Assembly (NCBI GenBank): GCA_964497585.1
Contig: CAZCDS010000001.1
Location: 124,001 to 188,000, forward strand
Direction of reading: 5' to 3'
DNA: 64,000 bases
From: CAZCDS01 sp964497585
GTDB lineage: Bacteria > Desulfobacterota > Desulfomonilia > Desulfomonilales > Desulfomonilaceae
Made by a program: the position numbers and the translations under genes. The notes beneath the pieces were generated by a model. It saw only the letters and a program-made list of their open reading frames with translations, was not told the origin of the DNA and searched no databases. This document shows, in pieces, positions 16,726 through 25,652 of this stretch. Position 1 is the first letter of the stretch, and each line of letters opens with the position of its first letter.

Positions 16726-18891
16726 ATGAGCATTTCAGGTACATCGCTGCCAAGATTCAGCGAAATTCAGGATCTGGTGAAATCGTACTACCCCAGCGCA
16801 GATCTTGAGTTGATCCGGGCCGCGTACGTCTATTCAGCTCAGGTTCATGGGGGGCAGACCAGAAGATCCGGTGAACCTTATCTCGTACACCCTGTGGCCG
16901 TGGCACGAATCCTGGCGCAAATGAGGCTCGACGAGGCTTCCATCGCCACCGGTCTGCTGCATGACACGGTCGAAGACACCTTGACCACGATCGAGGATCT
17001 GGAGCGTTTCTTCGGAAAAGAAATCGCCACCCTCGTCGACGGCGTCACCAAGATCAGCAAGATTGAATTCGAGTCCAAGGAGGAGCGTCAAGCGGAAAGC
17101 TTCCGGAAGATGATCCTCGCGATGACCAAGGACATCCGCGTCCTGTTGATCAAACTGGCAGATCGACTCCACAATATGCGTACCCTGAACTTCATGCCGC
17201 TTGAGGCTCAGAAGAGAATATCGCGCGAGACCATGGAAATCTTCGCCCCGCTTGCCGGGAGGCTCGGGATCTATTGGATGCGCACTGAGCTGGAAGATCT
17301 GGCGTTCAAGTACCTCGATGCGAAAACGTACCACATCATCGCGGAGAGCCTCGAGGAATCGCAGGAGCGCACCAAAGAATATGTCACAAACGTTCTCCGT
17401 ATCATCAGAGACAAGATCGACCAGTACAAGATCAGCGCCGAAACGAAAGGTCGTTCAAAAGAAATCTACAGCATCCATCGAAAAATGATCACGCAAAACC
17501 TCGAATTCGATCAGATTCACGATCTCACGGCCTTCCGAATAATCCTAAACAATGTCAGTGAATGCTACGCGGTGCTGGGACTGATACATTCTCTGTGGCG
17601 CCCCGTGCCCGGCAGATTCAAGGACTATGTCGCCATGCCGAAGGGAAATGGGTATCAGTCCCTACACACCACGGTCATAGGTCCCGAAGGACGCAGGATT
17701 GAGATCCAGATCCGGACGCACGAGATGGACCTCATTGCCGAAGAGGGTATTGCAGCCCACTGGTCGTACAAAGAGGGCAGACATCTCGAGTCCCAGGACG
17801 CACAGGTGATCGGATGGCTTCGACAGTTGATGGATTGGCAGACCGATCTCGAGGATCCCCGGGAGTTCTTCGAAACCGTTCGGGTGGATCTCTATCCGAA
17901 TGAGGTTTACGTCTTTACACCCCAGGGCGACGTGAAAGAGTTTCCCAAAGGAGCCACGCCTCTCGATTTCGCCTATTCCATACATACCGAGGTCGGACAT
18001 ACGTGCATCGGGGCCAAGGTCAACGGCAAGATGGTTCCACTCAAATATGAGCTGAGAACCGGCGACATCGTGGAAATTGTCACATCGGCCCATCAGAAGC
18101 CCAGTAAAGACTGGCTCAAACATGTCAGAACAGCGAAGGCCCGGGCCAAGATCCGGCACTTCGTCCTCAGGGAGGAACGCGACCGCGCAGTGGAAATGGG
18201 CAAAGACGCGGCTGATCGTGAGTTGAAGAAGTGGCGAATCGATATTGCCCAGGCAGAGAAAAGCGGCGATGTCCTCAAAATCGCCGAGGAATTCAGTTTC
18301 AAGAGCGAAGATGATCTGTACGCGTCAATCGGCTATGGCAAACTCTCAGCCAAGCTTCTCATAACGAGACTCGTGCCCCCCGATGAGCGAGAGAAAGCCA
18401 AGGCCGCGCTTCAACGGGAGAAACCGATCAAGACTGATCGCGGCGCCCCGAAGAGCGGAGTTCGCGTTCAGGGACTTTCCGACGTGATGGTCAATTTCGC
18501 CAAGTGCTGTAACCCTCTTCCGGGAGACCAGATCCGGGGCTACATTACTCGGGGCAGAGGGGTCACCATACACAAGGCTGACTGTCAAAACCTGCTCGCC
18601 ATAGACTCCAAGAGAATCATCGATGTTGACTGGGACGAGGATCAGGCCGTCCGGCGTATCGTCAGGCTGGCTGTTCGAGCGAAGAACAAGGTAGGCCTTC
18701 TGGCAAACATCAGCGGGGTATTCTCCTCGAACGATTCAGACATCGTTCAAGCCAACGTGCAGACGGTCAACGAGGACTCCGCGCACGGTACCTTCATGGT
18801 TTCTGTGAAAAACCTCGAACATCTCACTAGAATCATGAACGCTCTCAAGAAAGTCAAAGGGGTGGAAGAAGTCAATAGACTGGGAATGTGA
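16726..18891 (+). CDS. Bifunctional (p)ppGpp synthetase/hydrolase (Rel/SpoT)
   Basis: A 721-residue stringent-response enzyme. The N-terminal HD hydrolase has GLLHDTVEDT near residue 80. The synthetase domain contains GRFKDYVAMPKGNGYQSLHTT near residue 300; the RFKD form (RxKD) is typical of bifunctional enzymes rather than RelA-only synthetases. A TGS domain begins near 390 (VYVFTPQGDVKEFPKGATPLDFAY), then a helical/zinc-finger region with CCNPLPGD near 590, and a C-terminal ACT domain. It makes and degrades (p)ppGpp in response to amino-acid starvation on the ribosome and other stresses. All expected motifs are intact. Confidence 0.96.
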   Translation: MSISGTSLPRFSEIQDLVKSYYPSADLELIRAAYVYSAQVHGGQTRRSGEPYLVHPVAVARILAQMRLDEASIATGLLHDTVEDTLTTIEDLERFFGKEIATLVDGVTKISKIEFESKEERQAESFRKMILAMTKDIRVLLIKLADRLHNMRTLNFMPLEAQKRISRETMEIFAPLAGRLGIYWMRTELEDLAFKYLDAKTYHIIAESLEESQERTKEYVTNVLRIIRDKIDQYKISAETKGRSKEIYSIHRKMITQNLEFDQIHDLTAFRIILNNVSECYAVLGLIHSLWRPVPGRFKDYVAMPKGNGYQSLHTTVIGPEGRRIEIQIRTHEMDLIAEEGIAAHWSYKEGRHLESQDAQVIGWLRQLMDWQTDLEDPREFFETVRVDLYPNEVYVFTPQGDVKEFPKGATPLDFAYSIHTEVGHTCIGAKVNGKMVPLKYELRTGDIVEIVTSAHQKPSKDWLKHVRTAKARAKIRHFVLREERDRAVEMGKDAADRELKKWRIDIAQAEKSGDVLKIAEEFSFKSEDDLYASIGYGKLSAKLLITRLVPPDEREKAKAALQREKPIKTDRGAPKSGVRVQGLSDVMVNFAKCCNPLPGDQIRGYITRGRGVTIHKADCQNLLAIDSKRIIDVDWDEDQAVRRIVRLAVRAKNKVGLLANISGVFSSNDSDIVQANVQTVNEDSAHGTFMVSVKNLEHLTRIMNALKKVKGVEEVNRLGM

Positions 18892-18912
18892 TGCGCGGTC
18901 TTCAGTTTACTC

Positions 18913-19755
18913 CTACAGTTCTATTTCCATGCCTTCATATGCAGCGCGGGTTGGAGGGAATTTGGCCTGGGCCTTCTTTTCGATCCTCTCCACGAGTGTG
19001 TCCTCGTTGCCGTGATGAAAGAGGATCAGCTCCTTGACGTTCGCGGCCATCGCCAGTTCCGTTCCGGCTTCCCAGGTACTGTGACCCCACGATTCTCGTG
19101 ATTGTCCGTCCCAAAGCCCGAGATACTGGTCCGGGTCGTACATGCCGTCGTAAATGAGTACGTTTACGTCCCGTGACAGCTCGAGCAAGACCTGGTCCAT
19201 CTCGTCGGCATGTTCTGTGTCGCTGGCATAGACCATTGATTTGCCCTCGCATTCCAATCGAAACGCGTAGCACTCTCCCGGGTGGTTCAGTCGCTCCACC
19301 CGGATCGTCGTCTCTTCGATAGTCAGCCTGTCCCCTGGGGCGATATCGTGGAAACTGACATCAGCCTCCATTTTGTCAAGGGTTATCGGGAAATTCGGTT
19401 CACACATCTGGTTCCGCATGGAACGCAGCACGTTCTGCTCAATGTCCTTGACTCCGTAGACGCGGAACCTGTTGTGAGGGATGAACGCGGGTACAAAGAA
19501 GGGAAACCCCTGGACATGGTCCCAATGGAGGTGAGAAATGAAGATGTATCCCTCGATTCTTCTCCTTTTTCCCGAGGAATCGGTGTGACGCCGGACAAGA
19601 TCCTCGCCCAATTCTCGGATACCGGTCCCCGCATCGAAAATTATTAGGGCTCCGGGGCATCGGACCTCCACGCAAGGGGTATTTCCACCGTATTTGATCG
19701 TCTTGGGTCCGGGACGAGGAATACTCCCGTGTACTCCCCAGAACTTGATGAGCAT
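18913..19755 (-). CDS. Metallo-beta-lactamase-fold hydrolase
   Basis: A 280-residue MBL-fold protein with the binuclear zinc motif SHLHWDH near residue 93, further ligands in NHPGECYAF and in ASDTEH, and a late GHSTW segment. The opening MLIKFWGVHGSIP is typical of a widespread bacterial MBL subfamily resembling class II cyclic-nucleotide phosphodiesterases and RNase Z. The substrate is not known. The gene converges on rel, with 21 bp between the stops. No ribosome site is evident at the ATG. Confidence 0.85.
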   Translation of the reverse strand: MLIKFWGVHGSIPRPGPKTIKYGGNTPCVEVRCPGALIIFDAGTGIRELGEDLVRRHTDSSGKRRRIEGYIFISHLHWDHVQGFPFFVPAFIPHNRFRVYGVKDIEQNVLRSMRNQMCEPNFPITLDKMEADVSFHDIAPGDRLTIEETTIRVERLNHPGECYAFRLECEGKSMVYASDTEHADEMDQVLLELSRDVNVLIYDGMYDPDQYLGLWDGQSRESWGHSTWEAGTELAMAANVKELILFHHGNEDTLVERIEKKAQAKFPPTRAAYEGMEIEL

Positions 19756-19941
19756 AGAACGTTACCCTTTGTCTAGGTGCCAATCCCAATACTTTGAAAC
19801 TACGACAATTATTAGCACAGTTTCACTGTGCAAGTCAAGGATTCTGACTGGATTGGCCCATTCTCTCGGATTCACTTCGACAACGACCTGTGTCCGAATC
19901 CGATGACCCCTGGTCTATGCGGAAACAGGACCGCCCTCCCC

Positions 19942-19970
19942 TTGACACCTTGGAAGGAGTGATTACCTAT
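19942..19970 (+). promoter_or_regulatory. dnaK promoter candidate
   Basis: TTGACA at 19942-19947, 16 bp, then TACCTA at 19964-19969. The larger string CTTGACA...CCTATTT also partly matches a heat-shock sigma-32 promoter (CTTGAAA...CCCATNT), but the spacing is a few bases longer than usual. Confidence 0.45.
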
Positions 19971-20017
19971 TTGGTAAACTCGAGGGCGTCATGCCAAAAA
20001 CGTAGGAGGTGGTCACC

Positions 20018-21952
20018 ATGGCCAAAACCATAGGAATCGATCTCGGAACAACCAACTCAGTTGTCGCTGTTATGGAGGATAAATCACCGGTGGTCATCGT
20101 CAATGAGGAGGGGAGCCGCACGACTCCGTCAGTGGTGGCTTTCACCGACAAGGGCGAGCGTCTTGTCGGCCAGGTTGCCAAGCGCCAGGCCGTCACCAAT
20201 CCCCATCGAACCGTATCGTCCATCAAACGTTTCATGGGCCGAAGATATGATGAAATGGGCGAGGAATTGCGGGCCGTACCCTATAGGCTCGTCAAGGGGC
20301 CCCAGGGCGAAGTCCGGATCGAAGTGGAAGGAAAAGAGTATTCCCCACCGGAGATCTCGGCCGCGGTCCTGCAGAAGCTGAAGAAATCGGCCGAAGAGTA
20401 CCTGAACGAGAAGTTAACCGATGCGGTTATTACTGTCCCCGCCTATTTCAATGACGCGCAGCGCCAGGCTACCAAGGACGCCGGACGCATCGCAGGACTT
20501 GTAGTCAAGCGGATCATCAACGAACCAACCGCGGCGGCTCTCGCTTACGGGTTGGACAAAAAGAAGAATGAACTGATCGCGGTCTTCGACTTTGGAGGAG
20601 GGACCTTCGACATCTCCATCCTCGAGGTGGGCGACGGAGTCGTCGAAGTCAAATCGACCAACGGCAACACCCGCCTCGGCGGCGATGACCTGGATCAGAG
20701 AGTGATCGAGTGGATGGTGGACGAGTTCAAGAAAGAGCAGGGCATCGATCTGTCAAAGGACAAGATGGCCCTTCAGAGGCTAAAGGAAGCCGCGGAAAAG
20801 GCCAAGTGCGAACTCTCTTCGGCCATGGAGACCGACATCAACCTGCCCTTTGTCACCGCGGACGCGTCCGGTCCGAAACATCTGACCATGAAGCTTACCC
20901 GGGGCAAGTTCGAAGGACTCATCGAGGATCTGGTGGAAAAGACCCTTGAGCCGTGTCGGAAGGCGGTTGCAGATGCAGGACTCAACCCGTCGGATATCAA
21001 TGAGGTGGTCCTAGTGGGTGGATCGACGAGGATCCCCACGGTCGTCGAGCGGGTCCGGGCATTCTTCGGCAAAGACCCTCACAAGGGCGTGAATCCCGAC
21101 GAAGTTGTCGCCATGGGCGCGGCGATCCAGGGGGCCGTCCTCTCCGGGGACGTGAAGGATGTTCTCCTTCTCGACGTTACACCCCTGTCGCTCGGAATCG
21201 AAACGCTCGGTGGTGTCATGACCAGGCTTATCGAGCGCAACACCACGATTCCCACGCACAAGAACGAGGTCTTCACCACTGCAGCGGATGGGCAGGATTC
21301 CGTGGAAGTCCACGTGCTCCAGGGAGAACGCGAAATGGCAGCGGACAACAGAACGCTCGGGAGATTCCATCTCGCCGGCATACCGCCTGCGCCCCGGGGA
21401 GTTCCCCAGATCGAGGTGAGCTTTGACATCGACGCCAATGGCATCGTGAACGTCTCTGCCAAGGACCGCGGAACAGGCCGGCAGCAGGAGATAACCATCA
21501 CCGCGTCCAGCGGTCTTGGCGAGGATGAGATCCAACGGATGGTCCGGGACGCGGAACGAAACGCGACCGAAGACCGGCGCAAACGAGAAGTGATCGACGC
21601 GAGAAATCAGGCTGACTCGCTGGCCTACAGTCTCGAGAAGCTTCTTTCCGAGAACCGCGACAAACTCAACCCCGCGGACGTCACCGCGGTCGAGAGCGCG
21701 ATTCAGCAGGCCAAGGATGCCATGGAGTCGGGTGACCTGGAGCGAATCCGTTCGTCCATTGATACATTAAACAGCGCCTCGCACCAGATGGCCCAGAACC
21801 TGTACGGACAGTCAGCCCACGGACCGGGACAGGCGGGGTATCAGGGGGCCCAGACAGGAGGCTGCGCGGGCGGAACCTGCGGAACCAACGCCGGTCCGGG
21901 TGGCGGTGATGATTTTGTCGACGCGGAGTGGCGTGAGGCTGCCGGTGGTTGA
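20018..21952 (+). CDS. dnaK: Chaperone DnaK (Hsp70)
   Basis: A 644-residue Hsp70. The ATPase domain starts GIDLGTTNSVVAV and includes the adenosine-binding segment GGSTRIPTV near residue 340. The substrate-binding domain has DVTPLSLGIETLGG and VSAKDRGTGRQQEI. The ATG at 20018 has an ideal ribosome site (aggaggt, 20004-20010). A GTG at 20009 lies inside that site and was rejected. The C-terminal tail is Gly-rich with two Cys (GGCAGGTCGTNAG) before a DDFVDAEW end, a little unusual for DnaK. grpE and dnaJ are not adjacent, so this may be a secondary copy or a dispersed main copy. Confidence 0.97.
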   Translation: MAKTIGIDLGTTNSVVAVMEDKSPVVIVNEEGSRTTPSVVAFTDKGERLVGQVAKRQAVTNPHRTVSSIKRFMGRRYDEMGEELRAVPYRLVKGPQGEVRIEVEGKEYSPPEISAAVLQKLKKSAEEYLNEKLTDAVITVPAYFNDAQRQATKDAGRIAGLVVKRIINEPTAAALAYGLDKKKNELIAVFDFGGGTFDISILEVGDGVVEVKSTNGNTRLGGDDLDQRVIEWMVDEFKKEQGIDLSKDKMALQRLKEAAEKAKCELSSAMETDINLPFVTADASGPKHLTMKLTRGKFEGLIEDLVEKTLEPCRKAVADAGLNPSDINEVVLVGGSTRIPTVVERVRAFFGKDPHKGVNPDEVVAMGAAIQGAVLSGDVKDVLLLDVTPLSLGIETLGGVMTRLIERNTTIPTHKNEVFTTAADGQDSVEVHVLQGEREMAADNRTLGRFHLAGIPPAPRGVPQIEVSFDIDANGIVNVSAKDRGTGRQQEITITASSGLGEDEIQRMVRDAERNATEDRRKREVIDARNQADSLAYSLEKLLSENRDKLNPADVTAVESAIQQAKDAMESGDLERIRSSIDTLNSASHQMAQNLYGQSAHGPGQAGYQGAQTGGCAGGTCGTNAGPGGGDDFVDAEWREAAGG

Positions 21953-22002
21953 GGCCGGTAACACCGCCCCCCGTGACGAGGGCTCCAAAAGGCAACAATG
22001 AG

Positions 22003-22037
22003 CCGGGGAAGGGCTCTTGCAGGAAGGCCCTCCCCGG
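22003..22037. terminator. GC-rich hairpin between convergent dnaK and enolase-family gene
   Basis: CCGGGGAAGGGC (22003-22014) pairs with GCCCTCCCCGG (22027-22037). It sits between two convergent stop codons and may serve both transcripts. There is no strong T-tract. Confidence 0.55.
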
Positions 22038-22064
22038 TTAATCTGTACAAAACGTGAACCGTTG

Positions 22065-23318
22065 TTACGAAATTCCTTTGGTTGCTTTGCGCTTGCGCAC
22101 GTGGTCGATTTCTTTGGAGACTTTGATACCACGGTTGCGGAGGGACCACCAGATCAGACGTTTGCGATCCATGGAGAAGAAGCGCTGTCCGTGCTTTCGC
22201 AGGACCTGCTTGTTGATCGTGAAGCCGAGGCCAGGGCGAGTCGGCGTCTCGAGCACTCCGTGGTCGTGAACAAAGGGCTCTTCGAGGATTGCGTCTCGCG
22301 CCTCGACCACCCATGCCGGCGGGTTGTAGGGGTATTCCATCTCCTTTTCCTCGGCAAAGCCGCTTGCGGCGAAGATCTGCAGGTTGACGGCCATGCCGAT
22401 GCCGTTGGTCCAGGTGTGGGGCGTGTAGATCAGCCCATGCTGCCTGCATAGCCTGGTCACCTCGAAGGTCTGGGCGATTCCCCCGGCGAAGATCGCGTCC
22501 GGCTGGAAGATTTTGTAGCACCGACGCTCAATCATCATCTTGAGTTCCGGTAGTCCCGAGCTGTGCAGCTCTCCCCCGGCTACAGGCACCCGGCTGTAGT
22601 CGCCGAGCGCGGTGAGGTCCTCGTATGCATCCATCGGCAAAGGCTCTTCGATCCACGCGACACCGGCATCCGCACACGCGTCTGCAAATCTCTTGGCACG
22701 GTCAAGATCCCACAGCGGAGCATCTCCGATCACCGTGACCCGCCAGCCCTGATTCGCATCTACGCCGATCTTCATCCTGTCTCCAACGGCCTTGGCCGTC
22801 TCAACGACGTGCCTGACGTCGACCGCCTCGTCAAAGTCGTGCACCCGAAGCTTTATGTTTCGAAAACCCTCTGAATAGCGTGCTTCGGCCTCTTCGATCC
22901 TCTGCTCGGGAGTTTTGACTTCGCCGGTGGAGGCATAGAGGTCCACCTTGCACGGTTTGCCACCGAGCAATTCGCAAACCGGTTTGCCTTCCATCTTACC
23001 TTTGATGTCCCAGAAAGCTGGTTCTATCCAGTAGTTGCGCCAGCCAAGATAGGACACTTCCCGCAGTCGTTGCTGAATGAGCCCGATGTCCGTTGCCTCT
23101 TCGCCGAGCAGGTACGGACCCAGCAGTTCGCCGAGACCGGACCGCTCCTTTCCCATCGCGGGTCCGGCGCTGAACCCTTCGATACCGTCATCGGTGATCA
23201 CTTTGATGAGCGTGAATCGGTTCTCGCTCTGCGGAAAGCCGGGAATCCAACTCGGGTAAAAGGTCGCAGGCAATGGAACGGCTACGTGAAAGAGTTCGAT
23301 GCGGGCGATCTTGCTCAT
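22065..23318 (-). CDS. Enolase-superfamily enzyme (mandelate racemase/muconate lactonizing-like)
   Basis: A 417-residue protein with the N-terminal capping domain and C-terminal barrel of the enolase superfamily, which abstracts a proton alpha to a carboxylate. Visible residues are a Lys in NIKLRVH, metal ligands in GVDANQGW (Asp), WIEEPL (Glu) and GGELHS (Glu), then an Asp in QPDAIFAGG and a His in TPHTWTNG that resemble the His-Asp dyad of the mandelate-racemase subgroup. The substrate is unknown; sugar acids are common for this subgroup. The start at 23318 follows cggagg and is preferred over an upstream in-frame codon. No partner pathway genes lie next to it. Confidence 0.88.
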   Translation of the reverse strand: MSKIARIELFHVAVPLPATFYPSWIPGFPQSENRFTLIKVITDDGIEGFSAGPAMGKERSGLGELLGPYLLGEEATDIGLIQQRLREVSYLGWRNYWIEPAFWDIKGKMEGKPVCELLGGKPCKVDLYASTGEVKTPEQRIEEAEARYSEGFRNIKLRVHDFDEAVDVRHVVETAKAVGDRMKIGVDANQGWRVTVIGDAPLWDLDRAKRFADACADAGVAWIEEPLPMDAYEDLTALGDYSRVPVAGGELHSSGLPELKMMIERRCYKIFQPDAIFAGGIAQTFEVTRLCRQHGLIYTPHTWTNGIGMAVNLQIFAASGFAEEKEMEYPYNPPAWVVEARDAILEEPFVHDHGVLETPTRPGLGFTINKQVLRKHGQRFFSMDRKRLIWWSLRNRGIKVSKEIDHVRKRKATKGIS

Positions 23319-23614
23319 GAATATCCAACCTCCGATCACGGACACACGACAGTTAAAAGTCAGGGGGAGTGAACTACAGGGTACTCGATACGAGATCGCT
23401 TTGAAAGAATGAAGTCGTGCGAGAAGGTTCTTTCATGCCGCCGCGGCAGGCAGGGATCTCCCTCGGAAACATTCATTGCGACTCCGGGCTCGAACCGAGA
23501 AAGCTGCCTCGAAGACGGCGGGGACTGAGATTGCTTCGTCACGTCCCAATGACAGGATTACGGTGATCCCGCGTGCCGTTCAACAAAGGACTTGTTCCCC
23601 AATGGCGGAAGTAC

Positions 23615-23643
23615 TTGACACGGTGCCCAATTTCCTTTAGGTT
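23615..23643 (+). promoter_or_regulatory. Promoter for the structured RNA at 23.65 kb
   Basis: TTGACA (perfect -35, 23615-23620), a 17-bp spacer and TAGGTT (23638-23643). The expected start is about 23650. No coding start follows for 240 bases. Confidence 0.5.
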
Positions 23644-23649
23644 ACGTAA

Positions 23650-23809
23650 ACGGAGATCGTGATTCTCATGATAGGCAGAACCCTCAACTGGTGGTGGTGG
23701 CGTAATGCAATGAGGGTGGTCTGCCTTGGTGTGAGGTGCGATTCCTAGGAATCCGGAAGAGACAAAGAATAGGAAATAAAGGCCATGGGCAGACCGCTCA
23801 TGGCCTTTT
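23650..23809 (+). ncRNA. Candidate ~160-nt structured small RNA or regulatory leader
   Basis: A transcript from the promoter above would run to an intrinsic terminator. It contains a long hairpin: AGGCAGA (23673-23679) with TCTGCCT (23720-23726), extended by CCCTCA (23681-23686) with TGAGGG (23711-23716). GGTCTGCC (23718-23725) can instead pair with GGCAGACC (23788-23795) in the loop of the terminator, so two structures compete. A small GATTC-ctag-GAATC hairpin sits at 23740-23753, followed by a purine-rich stretch with several GGA motifs. It does not match a riboswitch, 6S, SRP, tmRNA or RNase P RNA pattern that I know. It is either an independent sRNA or a leader controlling the 63-codon gene at 23890. 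Confidence 0.5.
23778..23809 (+). terminator. Intrinsic terminator of the structured RNA
   Basis: AAAGGCCATG (23778-23787) and CATGGCCTTT (23799-23808) form a perfect 10-bp stem around an 11-base loop, followed by a short T run (23806-23809). Confidence 0.75.
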
Positions 23810-23889
23810 CGCGTGTACGCCGGGAAAGATCGACCTGTCTTGCATGCGAAACTCGACGGTGAAGATGATCTGAAAGAAAGGAGAAGAAA

Positions 23890-24081
23890 ATGTTCAAGGA
23901 CGGAGTCAAGGAAAGCAATCGGAAGGTAAATCCCGGATCAAGATTCGGTGAGGCAGTCTCCCTGGCGGAGGATCTTGACGTTCAAGATCGTTTTACGCCT
24001 GTCGCTTTCAGGATTCTGATGGGAGATTCCCCAGAAGACCGCCGAGGCGACACAACGGCCGCCGCAGCGATCCCCGATTGA
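23890..24081 (+). CDS. Small hypothetical protein, 63 aa
   Basis: Not recognised. The ATG has a strong ribosome site (aaggag, 8-bp spacer), the main argument that it is real. The protein is charged, soluble and has an Ala-rich end (TTAAAAAIPD). It begins about 80 bp after the terminator of the structured RNA, so the RNA could act as its leader if termination is conditional. Confidence 0.5.
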   Translation: MFKDGVKESNRKVNPGSRFGEAVSLAEDLDVQDRFTPVAFRILMGDSPEDRRGDTTAAAAIPD

Positions 24082-24090
24082 AGAGATCAC

Positions 24091-24152
24091 CGGGAAGGGC
24101 TTTTCTCGCGGTCTGAACACGTGTCCAGGACGCGGGCCAAAAGCTCTTCCCG
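24091..24152. repeat. Long inverted repeat after the 63-codon gene
   Basis: CGGGAAGGGCTTTT (24091-24104) and AAAAGCTCTTCCCG (24139-24152) are complementary over 14 positions with one mismatch, separated by 34 bases that contain further GCGC pairing. It may be a terminator without a T-tract or part of another structured RNA. Confidence 0.55.
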
Positions 24153-24245
24153 ACGATCGATCAGTGGTCCAGTTTCACGTCGGCTTATTTCGGGCCGTTG
24201 CATGGGCCGCGCTGTTCACCAATGGGACCGGTTGCTCTTTCCGCC

Positions 24246-24557
24246 TCACGGGAAGCACTCCCCGGCCGCGTAGACAAATACGTACTCCTGATCGTTTATG
24301 TCTACGGACATGCCCCCGCCGCGCGATTCCGCGTAGACTAGCCATGCCGGCTTGCCGTAATCACAGCATTCAACATCGGGTGAATATTTGCCGGCCTTCC
24401 TGTCGAACCAGGCAAGCAGGAAAGGATCGGACGTAAAGCCCTTTATCTTCTCGTCGGCAATTGATTTCGCCGTCATAAGATCCATATCTGTTGTCTCGGT
24501 GTCTACGGTTATGCGATTCGGCAACATGTCCGGTGTAAGCTCTATGCAATGACTCAT
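24246..24557 (-). CDS. Small conserved-looking protein, 103 aa, function unknown
   Basis: Not recognised with certainty. The sequence is compact: MSHCIELTPDMLPNRI at the start, a segment FTSDPFLLAWFDRKAGKYSPD in the middle, and YGKPAWLVYAESRGG followed by a beta-like stretch EYVFVYAAGE at the end. Three Cys are present, two adjacent (ECCD). The ATG at 24557 has an aggagg site with an 8-bp spacer. A GTG one codon earlier is also possible. It is monocistronic. Confidence 0.7.
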   Translation of the reverse strand: MSHCIELTPDMLPNRITVDTETTDMDLMTAKSIADEKIKGFTSDPFLLAWFDRKAGKYSPDVECCDYGKPAWLVYAESRGGGMSVDINDQEYVFVYAAGECFP

Positions 24558-24805
24558 CACGAAGTCCTCCTTTTCGCTTATTCCGCCGGTGGCGCATCAA
24601 ACGGCCGTCTGATGATGCTGCCCAAGCGGCGGCGGCACTTCGATTTACTCCGAATTTAGTCATCAAACTCGATCACCGCAACTGGATAGGCCCTTCCTGG
24701 GGATGGAGCTCGGCTAACCGATGCCGGATGAATCCTGCTCGAGGCCTGATCAAAGCTGTTGAGCACTACCGGGGAATTCGTTATCATGCGTGAACGTTCG
24801 GAAAG

Positions 24806-25639
24806 ATGCTCAAATCGTCAGCAATCTGTTTGCTCGCAGGAGCGGTGGTGATGAGCCTTGCAGGAGACGCATTGGATCGATTCGTGGAGAGGCAGATTTT
24901 CTTCCCCGACCGACACCTGGACTCCCAGCCCGCTGATTTCGGCCTCGAATACGAGGATGTCCGGTTCGAGACCGGCGACGGAGTTCTGCTGCACGGCTGG
25001 TACGTCCCAGCGAAACCCTGTCGAGCGGTCTTTCTCTTTTGCCACGGGAACGCGGGCAACATCTCGCACAGACTGGACAACGTCTATCGCCTTCACGAGC
25101 TCGGGCTGAGCGTCCTGATCTTCGACTACCGGGGATACGGGCTGAGCGAAGGACGGATCACCGAAAAGGGCTTCTATCAGGACGCCGAGGCAGCGTACGA
25201 AATCGCTCGGCAACGGGCGGACGCGGAATCGACCAAACTCGTCGTATTCGGTCGATCCCTCGGCGGCATCGCAGCAGTCCATATCGGCGCGGCGCGACCC
25301 TGTTCGGGAATGATCCTGGAGTCCACCTTCACCGACCTTGCTGCCATGGCCTCGGTCCACTTTCCCCTTCCCTTTGCGGGAGCCGCGCTGGGTGACAGGC
25401 TCAGCTCACTGGTCAAGATCTCGCGGGTGACGGCCCCGTTGCTCTTCTTCCACGGAAATCACGATGAGATCGTTCCATTCGAGCTTGGTCGCCGACTCCA
25501 TGAGGCAGCGAACCAACCCAAGGAATTCGTCACCCTTGACGGAGCAGGCCACAACGACACGTACCTGGTCGGAGGCGCCGAGTATTTTCGCAAGATTGCG
25601 AATTTCATCGACGGGCTTGACCGTGAGCCGGGCCCTTGA
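24806..25639 (+). CDS. Alpha/beta hydrolase, membrane-anchored or exported (ABHD13/17-like)
   Basis: A 277-residue serine hydrolase. Residues 1-22 are hydrophobic (SSAICLLAGAVVMSLAGDAL), either a signal or an anchor. The fold is clear: oxyanion region FCHGNAGN near 79, GYGLSEG near 112, nucleophile Ser in GRSLGG near 149, acid Asp in NHDEIVP near 219 and catalytic His in GAGHND near 247. The family includes lipases, thioesterases and depalmitoylase-like proteins; the substrate cannot be assigned. It starts without a strong ribosome site. A 77-codon gene follows 13 bp downstream. Confidence 0.88.
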   Translation: MLKSSAICLLAGAVVMSLAGDALDRFVERQIFFPDRHLDSQPADFGLEYEDVRFETGDGVLLHGWYVPAKPCRAVFLFCHGNAGNISHRLDNVYRLHELGLSVLIFDYRGYGLSEGRITEKGFYQDAEAAYEIARQRADAESTKLVVFGRSLGGIAAVHIGAARPCSGMILESTFTDLAAMASVHFPLPFAGAALGDRLSSLVKISRVTAPLLFFHGNHDEIVPFELGRRLHEAANQPKEFVTLDGAGHNDTYLVGGAEYFRKIANFIDGLDREPGP

Positions 25640-25652
25640 GCCGGATTCAAGC

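Noticed and set aside
23470..23500. tRNA T-arm-like string gggctcgaaccgag
   Set aside because: No acceptor, D or anticodon arms could be arranged around it.
23650..23809. Known riboswitch, 6S, SRP or RNase P RNA
   Set aside because: None of the conserved core sequences of these families that I know is present, so only a generic structured RNA is claimed.
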